Source of the DNA: CF-39 sp035651155
Lineage (GTDB): Bacteria > Chloroflexota > Limnocylindria > P2-11E
NCBI GenBank assembly: GCA_035651155.1
Contig: DASRGG010000016.1
Coordinates: 81,399-145,398 of the forward strand
Direction of reading: 5' to 3'
DNA length: 64,000 nt
Shown: piece after piece, positions 1 to 9,195 of the stretch
Position numbering within the stretch: position 1 is the first letter of the stretch
How the letters are laid out: each line of letters starts with the position of its first letter
Position numbers and translations under genes: made by a program
Notes under the pieces: model-generated
What the model saw: the letters and a program-made list of their open reading frames with translations, nothing else
Told to the model about the DNA's origin: nothing
Database searches by the model: none

Positions 1-720
1 GAGCTGCTGGGGCGAGAGACCGGGTACTGCCGCGGTCGCGGAGGATCGATGCACATCGCCGACACGTCGAAGGGCAACCTCGGCGCGAACGGCATCGTCG
101 GCGGCGGCATCCCCATCGCGACCGGCGCCGCGCTCACCGCGAAGCAGCTCGGCACCGATCAGGTTGCCGTCTCGTTCTTCGGCGACGGCGCCGCGAACCA
201 GGGCGGGTTCCACGAGTCGGCGAACCTCGCCGCGCTCTGGAAGCTGCCGGTGATCTACGTCTGCGAGGTGAACCAGTACGCGGAGAGCCTGCCGGTCGAG
301 CGCGGCTTCCCGATCAAGGACATCAGCACGCGCGCCGCGGGCTACGGCATGCCGGGCGTCCGCGTGAACGGCCTCGACGTGCGCGCGGTGTACGAGGCCG
401 CGGGCGAGCTCGTGGCCCGCGCCCGCCGCGGCGAGGGGCCCTCGCTCCTCGTCGCCGAGGCCTACCGCCACGAGGGTCACTACTACGGCGACCCGCGCAA
501 GTACCAGACGAAGGACGAGATCGAGGGCTGGAAGGCGAAGTACGACCCGCTCGTCGAGGCGCGCACGTGGATGGTCAGCGACGAGCTCGCGACGGAAGCG
601 GAGCTCGACGCGATCGACGCCGAGGTCGCCCGGGAGGCGAAGCGGGCGGTCGCGTTCGCGGAGGCTTCGCCGCTCGCGACGCCCATCACGCTCCCGGGGG
701 ACGTCTATGCAAGCTACTGA
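1..720 (+). CDS. 2-oxoacid (pyruvate/acetoin-type) dehydrogenase E1 alpha subunit, 5' end outside window
   Basis: ThDP-dependent E1 alpha subunit, which together with E1 beta decarboxylates a 2-oxoacid (or cleaves acetoin) and passes the acyl group to lipoyl-E2. The frame is open from base 1, so the gene begins upstream; 239 residues remain against the usual 320-340. The ThDP/Mg motif is intact: GDGAANQG begins at base 181 and the matching Asn lies in EVNQYAES 30 residues later. The HEGHYYGDP segment near 468-495 is typical of the C-terminal part of these subunits. The last 14 bases overlap the E1 beta start, so the two are probably translationally coupled. Substrate (pyruvate, acetoin or branched-chain oxoacid) cannot be settled from sequence. 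Confidence 0.93.
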   Translation, partial: ELLGRETGYCRGRGGSMHIADTSKGNLGANGIVGGGIPIATGAALTAKQLGTDQVAVSFFGDGAANQGGFHESANLAALWKLPVIYVCEVNQYAESLPVERGFPIKDISTRAAGYGMPGVRVNGLDVRAVYEAAGELVARARRGEGPSLLVAEAYRHEGHYYGDPRKYQTKDEIEGWKAKYDPLVEARTWMVSDELATEAELDAIDAEVAREAKRAVAFAEASPLATPITLPGDVYASY

Positions 721-1714
721 GACCCGCGCGCCGGCCGCGACGCGCGAGATGTTCTACAACGAGGCGCTCGGCGACGCGCTCCGTCTCGAGATGGAGCGCG
801 ATGCGCGCGTCATCGTCATGGGCGAGGACATCGCCGAGCACGGCGGGGCGTTCCAGGTGACGGCGGGACTGCTCGACGCCTTCGGGCCGACCCGCGTCCG
901 CCAGACGCCGATCAGCGAGCTCGGCATCGTCGGGGCGGCGGTCGGCGCGGCGCTCACCGGCCTGCGGCCGGTCGTCGAGCTCATGTACGTCGACTTCGCG
1001 GGCCTCGCGATGGACCAGCTCGTGAATCAGGCCGCGCAGAACCGCTTCATGTTCGGCGGGCAGGCGCGCGTGCCGATGGTCATGCGCACGCAGGGCGGCT
1101 CCGGCCGTGGCAACGCCGCGCAGCACTCGAAGTCGCTCGAGGCGTGGTTCGCGCACGTCGCCGGCCTGAAGGTCGTCATGCCGGCGACGCCCGCCGACGC
1201 GAAGGGGCTGCTCACCGCGGCCATCCGCGACGACGACCCCGTGATCTTCCTCGAGCACAAGCTGCTGTACCGGACGAAGGGCGAGGTCCCCGTCGGGGAG
1301 CATCTCGTTCCGCTCGGCAAGGCGGACGTGAAGAAGGCGGGCGACGCGCTGACGATCGTCACGTGGTCGCGCCACGTCCTCCTCGCGCTGGAGGCGGCGA
1401 AGCAGCTCTCCGCCGACGGCATCGAGGCCGAGATCGTCGATCTGCGCAGCCTGGTGCCGCTCGACAAGGATGCGGTGCTCTCGTCGGTCCGCAAGACGCA
1501 CCGCGTGCTCGTGCTGCACGAAGCGGTGAGGCGCGCCGGCTACGGCGCGGAGATTGCCGCGATGATCGCGGAGGACGCGTTCGACGACCTCGACGCGCCG
1601 CCGCGCCGTCTCGCCGGCCTCGAGACGCCGATCCCGTACGCGCAGCACCTCGAGAAGACCGTCGTGCCGCAGATCGAGGACATCGTGAAGGCCGCGAAGG
1701 AGCTCGTCGCGTGA
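707..1714 (+). CDS. 2-oxoacid (pyruvate/acetoin-type) dehydrogenase E1 beta subunit
   Basis: 335-residue E1 beta subunit, normal length for AcoB/PdhB. The N-terminal pyrimidine-binding domain shows VMGEDIAEHGG (residues about 40-50) and the ELGIVGAAVGAALTGLRP stretch. The C-terminal transketolase domain has VDLRSLVPLD and a VLHEAVRRAGYGAEI segment, both family signatures. The ATG at 707 lies inside the E1 alpha gene (14-base overlap). With the E2 gene starting 22 bases downstream this forms a core E1-E2 operon. No E3 (dihydrolipoamide dehydrogenase) gene lies in the window, so E3 must be shared from elsewhere. Confidence 0.94.
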   Translation: MQATETRAPAATREMFYNEALGDALRLEMERDARVIVMGEDIAEHGGAFQVTAGLLDAFGPTRVRQTPISELGIVGAAVGAALTGLRPVVELMYVDFAGLAMDQLVNQAAQNRFMFGGQARVPMVMRTQGGSGRGNAAQHSKSLEAWFAHVAGLKVVMPATPADAKGLLTAAIRDDDPVIFLEHKLLYRTKGEVPVGEHLVPLGKADVKKAGDALTIVTWSRHVLLALEAAKQLSADGIEAEIVDLRSLVPLDKDAVLSSVRKTHRVLVLHEAVRRAGYGAEIAAMIAEDAFDDLDAPPRRLAGLETPIPYAQHLEKTVVPQIEDIVKAAKELVA

Positions 1715-1736
1715 GCATCGCGACGGTCGTCCGCGC

Positions 1737-2876
1737 GTGAGCGTCACGCGCGTAATCCTCCCGAAGCTCGGGCTGACGATGGACGAGGGCCGCCTCATCG
1801 CGTGGCACAAGAAGGAAGGCGACCACGTCGCGAAGGGCGAGGTGCTCTTCGAAGTCGAGACCGACAAGGCGAACATGGAGATCGAGTCGCCCGCCTCGGG
1901 CATCCTGCGCCGCATCCTGGTCGCCGCCGGCACGAGCGTCCCCGTGACGACGCTCGTCGCGTTGCTGAGCGATACCGCGGACGAGCCCATCGCGGAGGCC
2001 GCTCCGCCCGCCGGAGCGCCGCCGGCATCTCCGGCGGGCTCCGCTCCGTCCTCTGACGGCGAGCGCGTCCGCAGCTCTCCGGCGGCGCGAAAGCGGGCGC
2101 AGGAGCTCGGCGTCGACATCAACGCGGTCAGGGGCACCGGCCCGGGCGGCCGCATCGGCATCGCGGACGTCGAGGCGGCGGCCGCCGCGAAGGCGCCCGC
2201 CTCCGCGCTCGCGGCCGCGGGCGCGGCCACACGCGAGAAGCGCGAGCCGCTCTCGAAGATGCGGCGCGCGGTGGCCGACGCGATGACACGCTCGTTCCGC
2301 GAGGCCCCGCAGTTCTCGATCTCGCGCGACGTCGACATGACGAACGCGAACACGCGCCGCAAGGCGGCGGGCGTCTCGTACACGGACGTCATCGTCGCCG
2401 CGGCCGCGACCGCGCTGCGCGCGCACCCGCGGCTGCGCTCGCGATTCGACGGCGACGCGATCGTGACGAGCGACGCCATCCACGTCGGGATCGCGGTCGC
2501 GCTCGAGGCCGGCCTCATCGTGCCGGTCATCCGCGACGCCGACGCGAAGGCGCTCGGCGCGCTTCGCGACGAGCGCGAGGCGCTCGAGGCCGCGGTGGGG
2601 ACGGGTCACGCGCGTGCCGACGCCTTCGGTGGGGCCGCCATCACGATCTCGAATCTCGGCACCTTCGGCGTCGACCGCTTCACCGCGATCGTGAATCCGC
2701 CGGAGGCGTCGATCCTCGCGGTCGGCCGGGTCGCCGATCGCGTCGTGGTCGTGAACGGCGCGGCGGCGGTGCGGCCCGTGTGCAGCCTCACGCTCACCGT
2801 GGACCACCGTGTCGCGGACGGCGCCGACGCGGCGCGCTATCTCGCCGACGTCGCGAAGGAGCTCGAGGCCGCGTGA
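1737..2876 (+). CDS. Dihydrolipoamide acyltransferase (E2) of the 2-oxoacid/acetoin dehydrogenase
   Basis: 379-residue E2 with one lipoyl domain, one peripheral subunit-binding domain and a catalytic domain. The lipoyl lysine sits in ETDKANME (about residue 44). The subunit-binding domain is seen as SSPAARKRAQELG followed by GTGPGGRI. The acyltransferase active-site motif DHRVADG is near residues 358-364. The start is a GTG at 1737, chosen because it directly precedes the conserved VILPKLGLTMDEG motif. One lipoyl domain and moderate length fit an acetoin or pyruvate dehydrogenase of Gram-positive/Chloroflexota type. The stop overlaps the GTG of the next gene. Confidence 0.94.
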   Translation: MSVTRVILPKLGLTMDEGRLIAWHKKEGDHVAKGEVLFEVETDKANMEIESPASGILRRILVAAGTSVPVTTLVALLSDTADEPIAEAAPPAGAPPASPAGSAPSSDGERVRSSPAARKRAQELGVDINAVRGTGPGGRIGIADVEAAAAAKAPASALAAAGAATREKREPLSKMRRAVADAMTRSFREAPQFSISRDVDMTNANTRRKAAGVSYTDVIVAAAATALRAHPRLRSRFDGDAIVTSDAIHVGIAVALEAGLIVPVIRDADAKALGALRDEREALEAAVGTGHARADAFGGAAITISNLGTFGVDRFTAIVNPPEASILAVGRVADRVVVVNGAAAVRPVCSLTLTVDHRVADGADAARYLADVAKELEAA

Positions 2877-3940
2877 GCGTCGCGCCATCGGGTGACCGCG
2901 TCCGGATCGCGGCGTCGCATTGGAAGCCGCGCTTCATCGCGAACGGCGTCGACGTGAACGATTTCGAGTCCGTCGTCGGCTCCACGTCCGAGTGGCGCGA
3001 CTGGGCGCCGGCGTGGAAGCGGGTGGGCGACCTCCACCGCGCGCTCGGCGACGAGGCGGCCCGCGCCGGCCGCATGGTGACCGCCGCCGGCGCGTTCCAG
3101 CGCGCGGCGTGGTGCTACCACCTCGGGAAATTCCTCTGGTTCGAGGACGTCGCGCTCCACGACGCGCTCAGCGAAGCGACCGTCGGGGCCTACGCGCGCG
3201 CGCTGCCGCACATCGATCCGCCGGGCACGCGCATCGAAGCGCCCTTCGAGGGCGCGGTCATCCCCGGCATCCTGCGGCGGCCGCGGGACGCCGCGCGGCC
3301 GCCGCTCGTGATCCTGGTACCGGGCCTCGACTCGGTGAAGGAAGAGCTCTTCGCGATGGAGAACGACTTCCTGCGCCGCGGTATGGCGACGCTCGCCGTC
3401 GACGGGCCGGGGCAGGGTGAGAACGCGCCGCGCTTCCCGATCCGCGCCGACTGGTCGACGGTCATCACGCCGCTCATCGATCATCTCGCGACGCGCGACG
3501 TGGGCGTCGATCTCGGTCGCATCGGATTCATGGGCATCAGCATGGGCGGCATCTACGGCCCGCACGCCGCGGCGAAGGAGAAGCGCATCGCGGCGCTCGT
3601 CGCGCTCGCGGGCCCGTACGACCTCTCGGAGTGCTGGGCCGCGCTCAACCCGCTCACGAAGGGCGGCTACCGCTTCTACACGAAGTCGCGCGACGAGAGC
3701 GAGGCCTTCGAGAAGGCGAAGCAGCTCACGCTCGCCGGCGTCTTGAAGGACGTGACCTGCCCGATGCTCGTGATCCACGGTGGCAAGGACCGGCTCTTCC
3801 CGCCCGAGCAGGCCGAGCGCATCGCGCACGAAGCGCCGAACGCGACCCTGCTGCTGTACCCCGAGGGCAATCACGTCTGCAACAACATCCCGTACAAGTA
3901 CCGTCCCGCGATGGCCGACTGGATGCGGGACCGCCTGTGA
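2873..3940 (+). CDS. Alpha/beta hydrolase (FrsA/DUF1100-like esterase family)
   Basis: 355-residue alpha/beta hydrolase with a helical N-terminal extension of about 130 residues. The extension WAPAWKRVGDLHRALG.. is characteristic of the FrsA / 2,6-dihydroxypseudooxynicotine hydrolase group. The nucleophile elbow is GISMGG (Ser near residue 224), the acid is probably the Asp in HGGKDRLFP, and the His is in EGNHVCNN near the end. The GTG start at 2873 overlaps the E2 stop, and the GTG of the 2Fe-2S gene overlaps this stop, so it is embedded in the operon. Members of this group hydrolyse C-C bonds or esters in N-heterocycle catabolism, which would suit the adjacent NicAB-type hydroxylase. That link is inference. 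Confidence 0.85.
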   Translation: MSVAPSGDRVRIAASHWKPRFIANGVDVNDFESVVGSTSEWRDWAPAWKRVGDLHRALGDEAARAGRMVTAAGAFQRAAWCYHLGKFLWFEDVALHDALSEATVGAYARALPHIDPPGTRIEAPFEGAVIPGILRRPRDAARPPLVILVPGLDSVKEELFAMENDFLRRGMATLAVDGPGQGENAPRFPIRADWSTVITPLIDHLATRDVGVDLGRIGFMGISMGGIYGPHAAAKEKRIAALVALAGPYDLSECWAALNPLTKGGYRFYTKSRDESEAFEKAKQLTLAGVLKDVTCPMLVIHGGKDRLFPPEQAERIAHEAPNATLLLYPEGNHVCNNIPYKYRPAMADWMRDRL

Positions 3941-4398
3941 AGACGCGCCTGCGCGTGAACGGGACCGAGCGCGAGGTCGACGTCCCGCGCCGCGCGACGC
4001 TGCTCTCGGTCCTGCGCGACGATCTCGGGCTCACCGGCACGCGCTACGGCTGCGGCGCGGGACAGTGTGGCGCCTGCTACGTGCTCGCCGACGGACGCGC
4101 CGTCGCGTCATGCCTCATGACCGTCGATCAGGCGGCCGCGGCCGACATCACCACCATCGAGGGCCTCGCGCGGGGCGACCGGCTCCATCCGGTGCAGGAG
4201 GCCTTCATCGCGGAGGACGCGATGCAGTGCGGGTACTGCACGAGCGGCATGATCATCTCGGCCGCGGCGCTCCTCGCGCGCGACCCGCGGCCGTCCGACG
4301 CGTCGATCCGCGACGCGCTCGCGCCGAACCTGTGCCGCTGCGGCGTCTACGTTCGCGCGATCCGTGCCGTCAAGCGCGCGGCGGGCACGGTCCTGTGA
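3937..4398 (+). CDS. 2Fe-2S subunit of a xanthine-dehydrogenase-family hydroxylase (NicA/IorA/CoxS type)
   Basis: 153-residue protein with two [2Fe-2S] clusters. The plant-type ferredoxin domain has CGAGQCGACYV plus a later Cys in VASCLMTV. The second, all-helical domain has MQCGYCTSGM and NLCRCGVY. It transfers electrons from the molybdenum subunit encoded next. Length and motif order are exactly those of CoxS/IorA/NicA small subunits. The GTG start at 3937 overlaps the hydrolase stop (GTGA). No FAD subunit (CoxM type) follows, so electrons probably leave through a cytochrome or another acceptor, as in NicAB and IorAB. Confidence 0.95.
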   Translation: MKTRLRVNGTEREVDVPRRATLLSVLRDDLGLTGTRYGCGAGQCGACYVLADGRAVASCLMTVDQAAAADITTIEGLARGDRLHPVQEAFIAEDAMQCGYCTSGMIISAAALLARDPRPSDASIRDALAPNLCRCGVYVRAIRAVKRAAGTVL

Positions 4399-6275
4399 CC
4401 GGCTGGGGCGAGCCGCGGAAGGAGCGCGTCGAGCAGCGCATCCGCGTCGAGCCTGACGGCACGGTCGTCGCGCTGTCGGGGAAGGTCGAATTCGGTCAGG
4501 GCATCCGCACCGCGTTCGCGCAGCTCGTCGCCGACGAGATGGCGGTCCCGATCGAGCGCGTGCGCGTCGTCCTCGGCGACACCGCGCAGGTGCCGTGGGA
4601 CATGGGCACGTTCGGGAGCCGCTCGGTCGCGCAGGAAGCCCCGGCGCTGCGACGCGCGGCGGCGTTCGCGCGCGAGCTGCTCGAGCGCGGAGCGCCGGTC
4701 GCGGGCGAGGTCCCCGACGACGTCCGGCTGCGGCCCGCGGCGGAGCGGCGCTACGTGGGCCAGCCGATGCCGCGCCTCGAGGCGCGCGACATCGTCACCG
4801 GGGAGGCCACCTACGTCGCCGACGTGCGTCTGCCGGACATGGCGCACGGGGTGATCGTCCGGCCGCCGGCGCGCGGCGCGACGGTGCGCGCGGTAGACGA
4901 TGCCGCCGCGAAAGCCATGCCCGGCGTCCTGGCGGTGGTGCGCGACGGCGACGTGGTCGGCGTCGTCGCGGAGCGCGACGACCAGGCGCGGGCCGCGGCC
5001 GACGCGCTCGACGTCGCATGGAGCATGCCGGCGCGGACGGAAGGCGAGACCCTCGAGGTCGCGATGCGCGACGACGGCGGCGTCGACGACGCCGTGGCGC
5101 GCGCCGCGGTGCTGCTCGAGGCCGAGTACACCCTGCCGCCCATCTCCAACGCCCCCATCGGACCGAGCGCGGCGGTCGCGGACGTGCGCGCGGATGGCGC
5201 CACCGTCTACGCGGGCACGCAGCGTCCGTTCGGCCTGCGCGAGCAGCTCGCCGCGGCGATCGGTCTCGACGAAGAGCGCGTGCGCGTGCTCCCGCAGATG
5301 CCGAGCGGGACGTACGGCCGGAACTCGAGCGCGGATGCGCCGATCGAAGCGGCCATCCTCTCGAAGCACGCGAAGCGGCCGGTCCACGTCCAGTGGACGC
5401 GGGCGGAGGAGTTCGCGTACGCGCCCACGCGACCGGAGGCCTACCTGCGGATCGGCGCGGCGCTCGATGGCGCCGGGCGCATCGCGGCCTGGCGCTACGA
5501 CGAGCACACCAACGTCCACACCGGCGGCGGGCTCGACGCGCGGCTGGCCCCGATGACCTCCGGGCGGAACGCGATCCCGCCGTATCGCATCCCGAAGGCG
5601 CGCGTGACGCTGTACGTCGAGCCGACGCCTCTGCGCACCGCGTCGTTCCGCTCGCTCGCGGCCGCGGAGAACGTCTTCGCCATCGAGACCTTCATGGACG
5701 ATCTGGCGCGCCTGGCGAAGCAGGACCCGCTCGCCTTCCGGCTGGCGCACGTCGACGATCCCCGTCTCCGCGCCGTGTTCGAGCGCGTCGCGCGGACGAG
5801 CGGCTGGGGACGGAAGACGGAGCCGCGCCGCGGGCTCGGGATCGCCGGCACGATCTATCACGGCACGTACATCGCCGAGGTCGCCGAGGTCGAGGTCGAC
5901 GAGTCCGGCCGGGTCCGCCTGGTCCGCGTGTGGGCGGCCGTCGATCCCGGGCTCACCCTGAATCCCGACGGCGTGCGGAATCAGACCGAGGGCGGCATCC
6001 AGCAGTCGGCGTCGTGGACGCTGTACGAGGAGATCCGGCATCGCGACGGGCGGATCGTGAACACGGGTTGGGATACCTATCCGATCGCGACGTTCCGGGA
6101 CGCGCCCGAGTCGATCGAGGTCGACGTGATGGGGGACCCCACCACGCCGTCCAGCGGCGTCGGCGAGCCCGGCGCGGTCTGCATCTCCGCGGCGATCGGC
6201 AACGGCGTGTTCGCCGCGACCGGCGTGCGCGTCCGGCAGCTTCCGATGACGCCGGAGCGCGTGCGGGGTCGCTAG
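4395..6275 (+). CDS. Molybdopterin-binding subunit of a NicB/IorB-type hydroxylase
   Basis: 626-residue large subunit of a molybdenum hydroxylase, shorter than the usual 730-780. Domain order is atypical for xanthine dehydrogenase. The molybdopterin segment GKVEFGQGI that usually lies deep in the protein is at residues about 29-37, ahead of the hammerhead domain (GEATYVADVRLPDMAHG, about 136-152). The same rearranged order is known in nicotinate dehydrogenase NicB and isoquinoline oxidoreductase IorB. The C-terminal GVGEPGAVCISAAIGN contains the catalytic Glu position. GTG at 4395 overlaps the small-subunit stop. The substrate is probably an N-heterocycle or aldehyde, but this is inference. 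Confidence 0.88.
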   Translation: MTGWGEPRKERVEQRIRVEPDGTVVALSGKVEFGQGIRTAFAQLVADEMAVPIERVRVVLGDTAQVPWDMGTFGSRSVAQEAPALRRAAAFARELLERGAPVAGEVPDDVRLRPAAERRYVGQPMPRLEARDIVTGEATYVADVRLPDMAHGVIVRPPARGATVRAVDDAAAKAMPGVLAVVRDGDVVGVVAERDDQARAAADALDVAWSMPARTEGETLEVAMRDDGGVDDAVARAAVLLEAEYTLPPISNAPIGPSAAVADVRADGATVYAGTQRPFGLREQLAAAIGLDEERVRVLPQMPSGTYGRNSSADAPIEAAILSKHAKRPVHVQWTRAEEFAYAPTRPEAYLRIGAALDGAGRIAAWRYDEHTNVHTGGGLDARLAPMTSGRNAIPPYRIPKARVTLYVEPTPLRTASFRSLAAAENVFAIETFMDDLARLAKQDPLAFRLAHVDDPRLRAVFERVARTSGWGRKTEPRRGLGIAGTIYHGTYIAEVAEVEVDESGRVRLVRVWAAVDPGLTLNPDGVRNQTEGGIQQSASWTLYEEIRHRDGRIVNTGWDTYPIATFRDAPESIEVDVMGDPTTPSSGVGEPGAVCISAAIGNGVFAATGVRVRQLPMTPERVRGR

Positions 6276-6326
6276 GCCAGCACCTCGCGCATCGCCGCGC
6301 CGAGGCAACGCGCGGATCGAGCGGCA

Positions 6327-7947
6327 TCAGCGGCCCCGCCGCGCGCCGCGTCCGCGGACGACGCGTCCGGGCCGCGCGTCGGTGTGCTCCCCGTCGACGA
6401 GGACGGGCGTGCCGTTCACGAGCACGTGCCGCATGCCGGTCGCGTACCGGTGCGGCCGTTCGTACGTCGCGCGGTCGGCGATCGTCGCGGGATCGAAGAC
6501 GGCGATGTCGGCGAACGACCCGGGCGCGAGCGAGCCACGATCCGCGAGTTTCAGGTTCGCCGCCGGGAACGAGGTCATGCGCCGGATCGCGTCCTCGAGC
6601 GTCGTGGCGCGCTCGTCGCGTACGAATCGGCCGAGGACGCGCGCGAAGGTCCCGTACGCGCGCGGATGCGGCTGCGACTTGAGGAAAACGCCCTCAGGCG
6701 CGATCGAGCCCGCGTCGGACCCGAAGCTCATCCACGGCAGCGCGACCTCGCGCCGCAGGTTCTCCTGCGATCCCATGAACACGATCATGCCGACGCGGCT
6801 CTCGTCCTCCGCGACGAGGTCCATCGCGACGTCGCGCGGATCGCCGCCGCGCTCGCCCGCGATCTCGGCGAGCGTCTTCCCGGTGAGCGGCTTGAGCCGC
6901 TCGCTCTTGAAGGACGCGAGCAGGATACCCTCGGGTCCCCCGGCCGCCTCGTAGAGATTCTCCCACGAGGACGCCGGACGCGACATCTCCTCCCGGATGC
7001 GCGCGCGCCGTCGCGTCGCGAAGCCGCGCGCGCAGCGCCTCGGGTCCGCCGTCGTGCGCCCACGGCGGGAAGCACGCGTCCAGCCCGGTCGCGCCGGCCT
7101 CGTACGGGTACATGTCCGCCGTGATCGCGAGGCCCTCGCGCCTGGCGCTCTCGACCCGCTGGATCGCGCCGTCGAGCTTCGGCCAGTTGCTCCGGCCGGC
7201 CTGCTTCAGGTGATAGATCTCGGCGCCGACGCGCGCGCGCCGCGCGATCTCGATGAGCTCGTCGATCGCCTCGAGCAGGCGCCCGCCCTCGCTGCGCAGA
7301 TGCGAGATGTACATGCCGCCGTAGGGCGCGGCGGCCTCGCACAAGGCGACGAGCTCGTCGGTCGTCGCGTACGCCGCCGGCGCGTAGATCAGGGACGAGC
7401 CGACGCCGAGGGCGCCGTCGCGCATCGCCCGGTCGACGAGCGCGCGCATGCGCCCGAGCTCGTCGGCCGACGGCGGCCGGTCGTCGCTCGCGATCTCGTG
7501 CATGCGCAGCGTCGTCGCGCCGACGAACGAGGCGATGTTGGTGGAGATGCCGCGCGCGACGAGCGTCTCGAGCGCCTCGTCGAGCGTCGTCCACGTGATG
7601 TGGTACTTGATGTCGCCCTGCTGCTCGGTCCGCTCCCGTTTCATCCGCTCGTTCAGCGGACCGAGGGACCAGCCCTCGCCGAAGACCTCCAGCGTGACGC
7701 CCTGGCGGATGTCGGACTGCGAGCGTCCGTCGGCGAAGAGCGTGTCGGTCGCCCAGGAGAGCATGTTGATGAATCCGGGCGCGACCGCGAGCCCGGCCGC
7801 GTCGAGCTCGCGCGCGCCGCGCGCCTGCACGGCGCCGACCGCGGCGATGCGGTCGCTGGCGACGGCCACGTCGCCGCGCGCCGGCGGTGCGCCGCTGCCG
7901 TCGTACAGGGTCCCGCCGCGGATGACGAGATCGTGGACGGGAGGCAC
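6327..7947 (-). pseudogene. N-acyl-D-amino-acid deacylase-family amidohydrolase, frameshifted
   Basis: Read from 7947 down, the protein begins with a normal amidohydrolase N-terminus (LVIRGGTLYDGSGAP) and stays collinear with the D-aminoacylase family to about 7003. It then jumps frame: the remaining C-terminal part, from EEMSRPASSWENLYEAAGG to the end at 6327, is in another frame. The break is in an alternating GC run on the minus strand; adding one GC pair restores ARARIREEMSRP. The sequence therefore has a 2-base deletion relative to an intact gene, real or an assembly error. The usual metal-binding HxH after APGF is absent (APGFINMLSWA here), as in an atypical subclade. It converges with the upstream molybdenum-enzyme operon. 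Confidence 0.8.
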
Positions 7948-7955
7948 GAGCGCCG

Positions 7956-8585
7956 ATGGTAGGTCAGACTGCGCGCATGTTCGGCATGACGCGTGACGAG
8001 ATCGCCGCGCTGCGCGCGCTGCGCACGCCAGAGAAGGTGCAGGCGTATCTCGACGGCCTCACGTACAACCTCGAGCGCGGCGGCGAGACGCTGCGCTCGC
8101 CGCGGCGTGTGATCCGCGATCGCACCGCACACTGCGCGGAGGGCGCCTTCTTCGCGGCGGCGGCGTTCCGCGTGAACGGCCGGCCGCCGCTCATCGTGGA
8201 TCTCGAGTCGGTCCGCGACGACGACCACGTCATCGCCGTGTACCGCGACGCGGGACTCTGGGGCGCGGTCGCGACGTCGAAGTTCGCCGGACTCCGCTTC
8301 CGTGCCCCGGTCTACAGGACCGTTCGCGAGCTGGTGATGAGCTACTTCGAGGACTACTACAACTGGGACGGGGAGCGCACGCTCCGGGCCTTCTCACGGC
8401 CGATCTCGCTCGCGCGCTTCGACCGCATCGCGTGGATGACGGCGGAGCAGGACCTCTGGCCCATCGTGAAGTACCTCGCCGTCGCGCCGCACGCGCGGTT
8501 GATCCCGCCGACCGTCGCCCGGCGTCTGCCGAAGCTCGACAAGCGTTCGTACGACTCGGGCATCTTTGGTGCGCCCGGCCACTGA
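7956..8585 (+). CDS. Conserved hypothetical protein, transglutaminase-like pattern
   Basis: I do not recognise this protein with certainty. It is 209 residues from ATG 7956, or 202 from the in-frame ATG at 7977. The second start is attractive because a TAnnnT-like box (CAGACT, 7965-7970) lies just before it. A possible Cys-His-Asp arrangement is visible: Cys in TAHCAEGAF (about residue 61) and His in DDDHVIAVY (about residue 91). This recalls transglutaminase-like cysteine peptidase folds, but the match is weak. No signal peptide or membrane segment. It is divergent from the D-aminoacylase pseudogene and followed by a membrane-protein gene. Confidence 0.7.
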   Translation: MVGQTARMFGMTRDEIAALRALRTPEKVQAYLDGLTYNLERGGETLRSPRRVIRDRTAHCAEGAFFAAAAFRVNGRPPLIVDLESVRDDDHVIAVYRDAGLWGAVATSKFAGLRFRAPVYRTVRELVMSYFEDYYNWDGERTLRAFSRPISLARFDRIAWMTAEQDLWPIVKYLAVAPHARLIPPTVARRLPKLDKRSYDSGIFGAPGH

Positions 8586-8592
8586 AATCTGC

Positions 8593-8598
8593 TAGCGT
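8593..8598 (+). promoter_or_regulatory. Possible -10 element for the membrane-protein gene at 8635
   Basis: The hexamer TAGCGT fits the TAnnnT -10 pattern and lies 36 bases before the GTG at 8635. A good Shine-Dalgarno (GGAGGGG) sits directly before that GTG. The same GCTAGCGT octamer recurs in the iolG-iolE intergenic region. No convincing -35 is seen. Confidence 0.3.
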
Positions 8599-8634
8599 CC
8601 CAGCCAGTCACAGAGGAAACGCGGAGGGGAGCCG

Positions 8635-9195
8635 GTGCTGCGCACCGTCGCGGCCGTCGAGCAACGTCCCTGGCTGTTGCTCGCGCTCGTCTTCGTCACG
8701 ACGGCGTTCTTCGGCTTCGCCGTCCAGGCCCTGGGGAACGTGTATCTCAACTGGCGAGGAGATCCGATCGTCCACGAGTACCGGGCCACGCTCTCGTACA
8801 CGTCGGCCATCGTCGGCGACGGCGTCTTGATCCCGCTGGTCAACGTGTTCATGACGAGCCAGCTCGCCGTCTGGCGCCGCCGGCCGCGGCTCAGCGAGGT
8901 CGGGCTCTCGGTCCTCGCCGGCGGGCTCGTGACGGGCGGCGTCCATCTCTATCAGGCGGTGAACGGCCTGCGGAACTGGGCGATGCCCGTGCCCTTCGAG
9001 TGGACGCCGATCGGCTACTACCACGCGGCGTTCATGTGGACGGAGATCTCATGCGTGCTGTTCTTCTGGGGACAGGTGGGGCTCGTCGCGCACGAGGACC
9101 CGCGTGCGGCGATCTCGCATCGCGTCGCGTTCGCGTTCCTCGCCGGCGCGCTGTTCCTGCGGCTGCTCTTCGCCGACTACGGCTACATCAAGTAG
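8635..9195 (+). CDS. Multi-pass membrane protein of unknown function
   Basis: 186 residues, with four or five hydrophobic segments at roughly residues 13-33, 57-76, 88-108, 124-148 and 160-180, so an integral inner-membrane protein. I do not recognise a family. The GTG start at 8635 is supported by the purine-rich GGAGGGG just upstream. The short loops are acidic or aromatic and no catalytic pattern is evident. It stands alone between an unknown soluble protein and a convergent oxidase gene. Confidence 0.75.
   Translation: MLRTVAAVEQRPWLLLALVFVTTAFFGFAVQALGNVYLNWRGDPIVHEYRATLSYTSAIVGDGVLIPLVNVFMTSQLAVWRRRPRLSEVGLSVLAGGLVTGGVHLYQAVNGLRNWAMPVPFEWTPIGYYHAAFMWTEISCVLFFWGQVGLVAHEDPRAAISHRVAFAFLAGALFLRLLFADYGYIK

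Noticed and set aside
686..6308. Very long minus-strand open frames of 500-650 codons opposite the first operon
   Set aside because: They mirror high-GC coding DNA, are Arg/His/Asp-rich with no family pattern, and lie wholly opposite genes with complete motifs.
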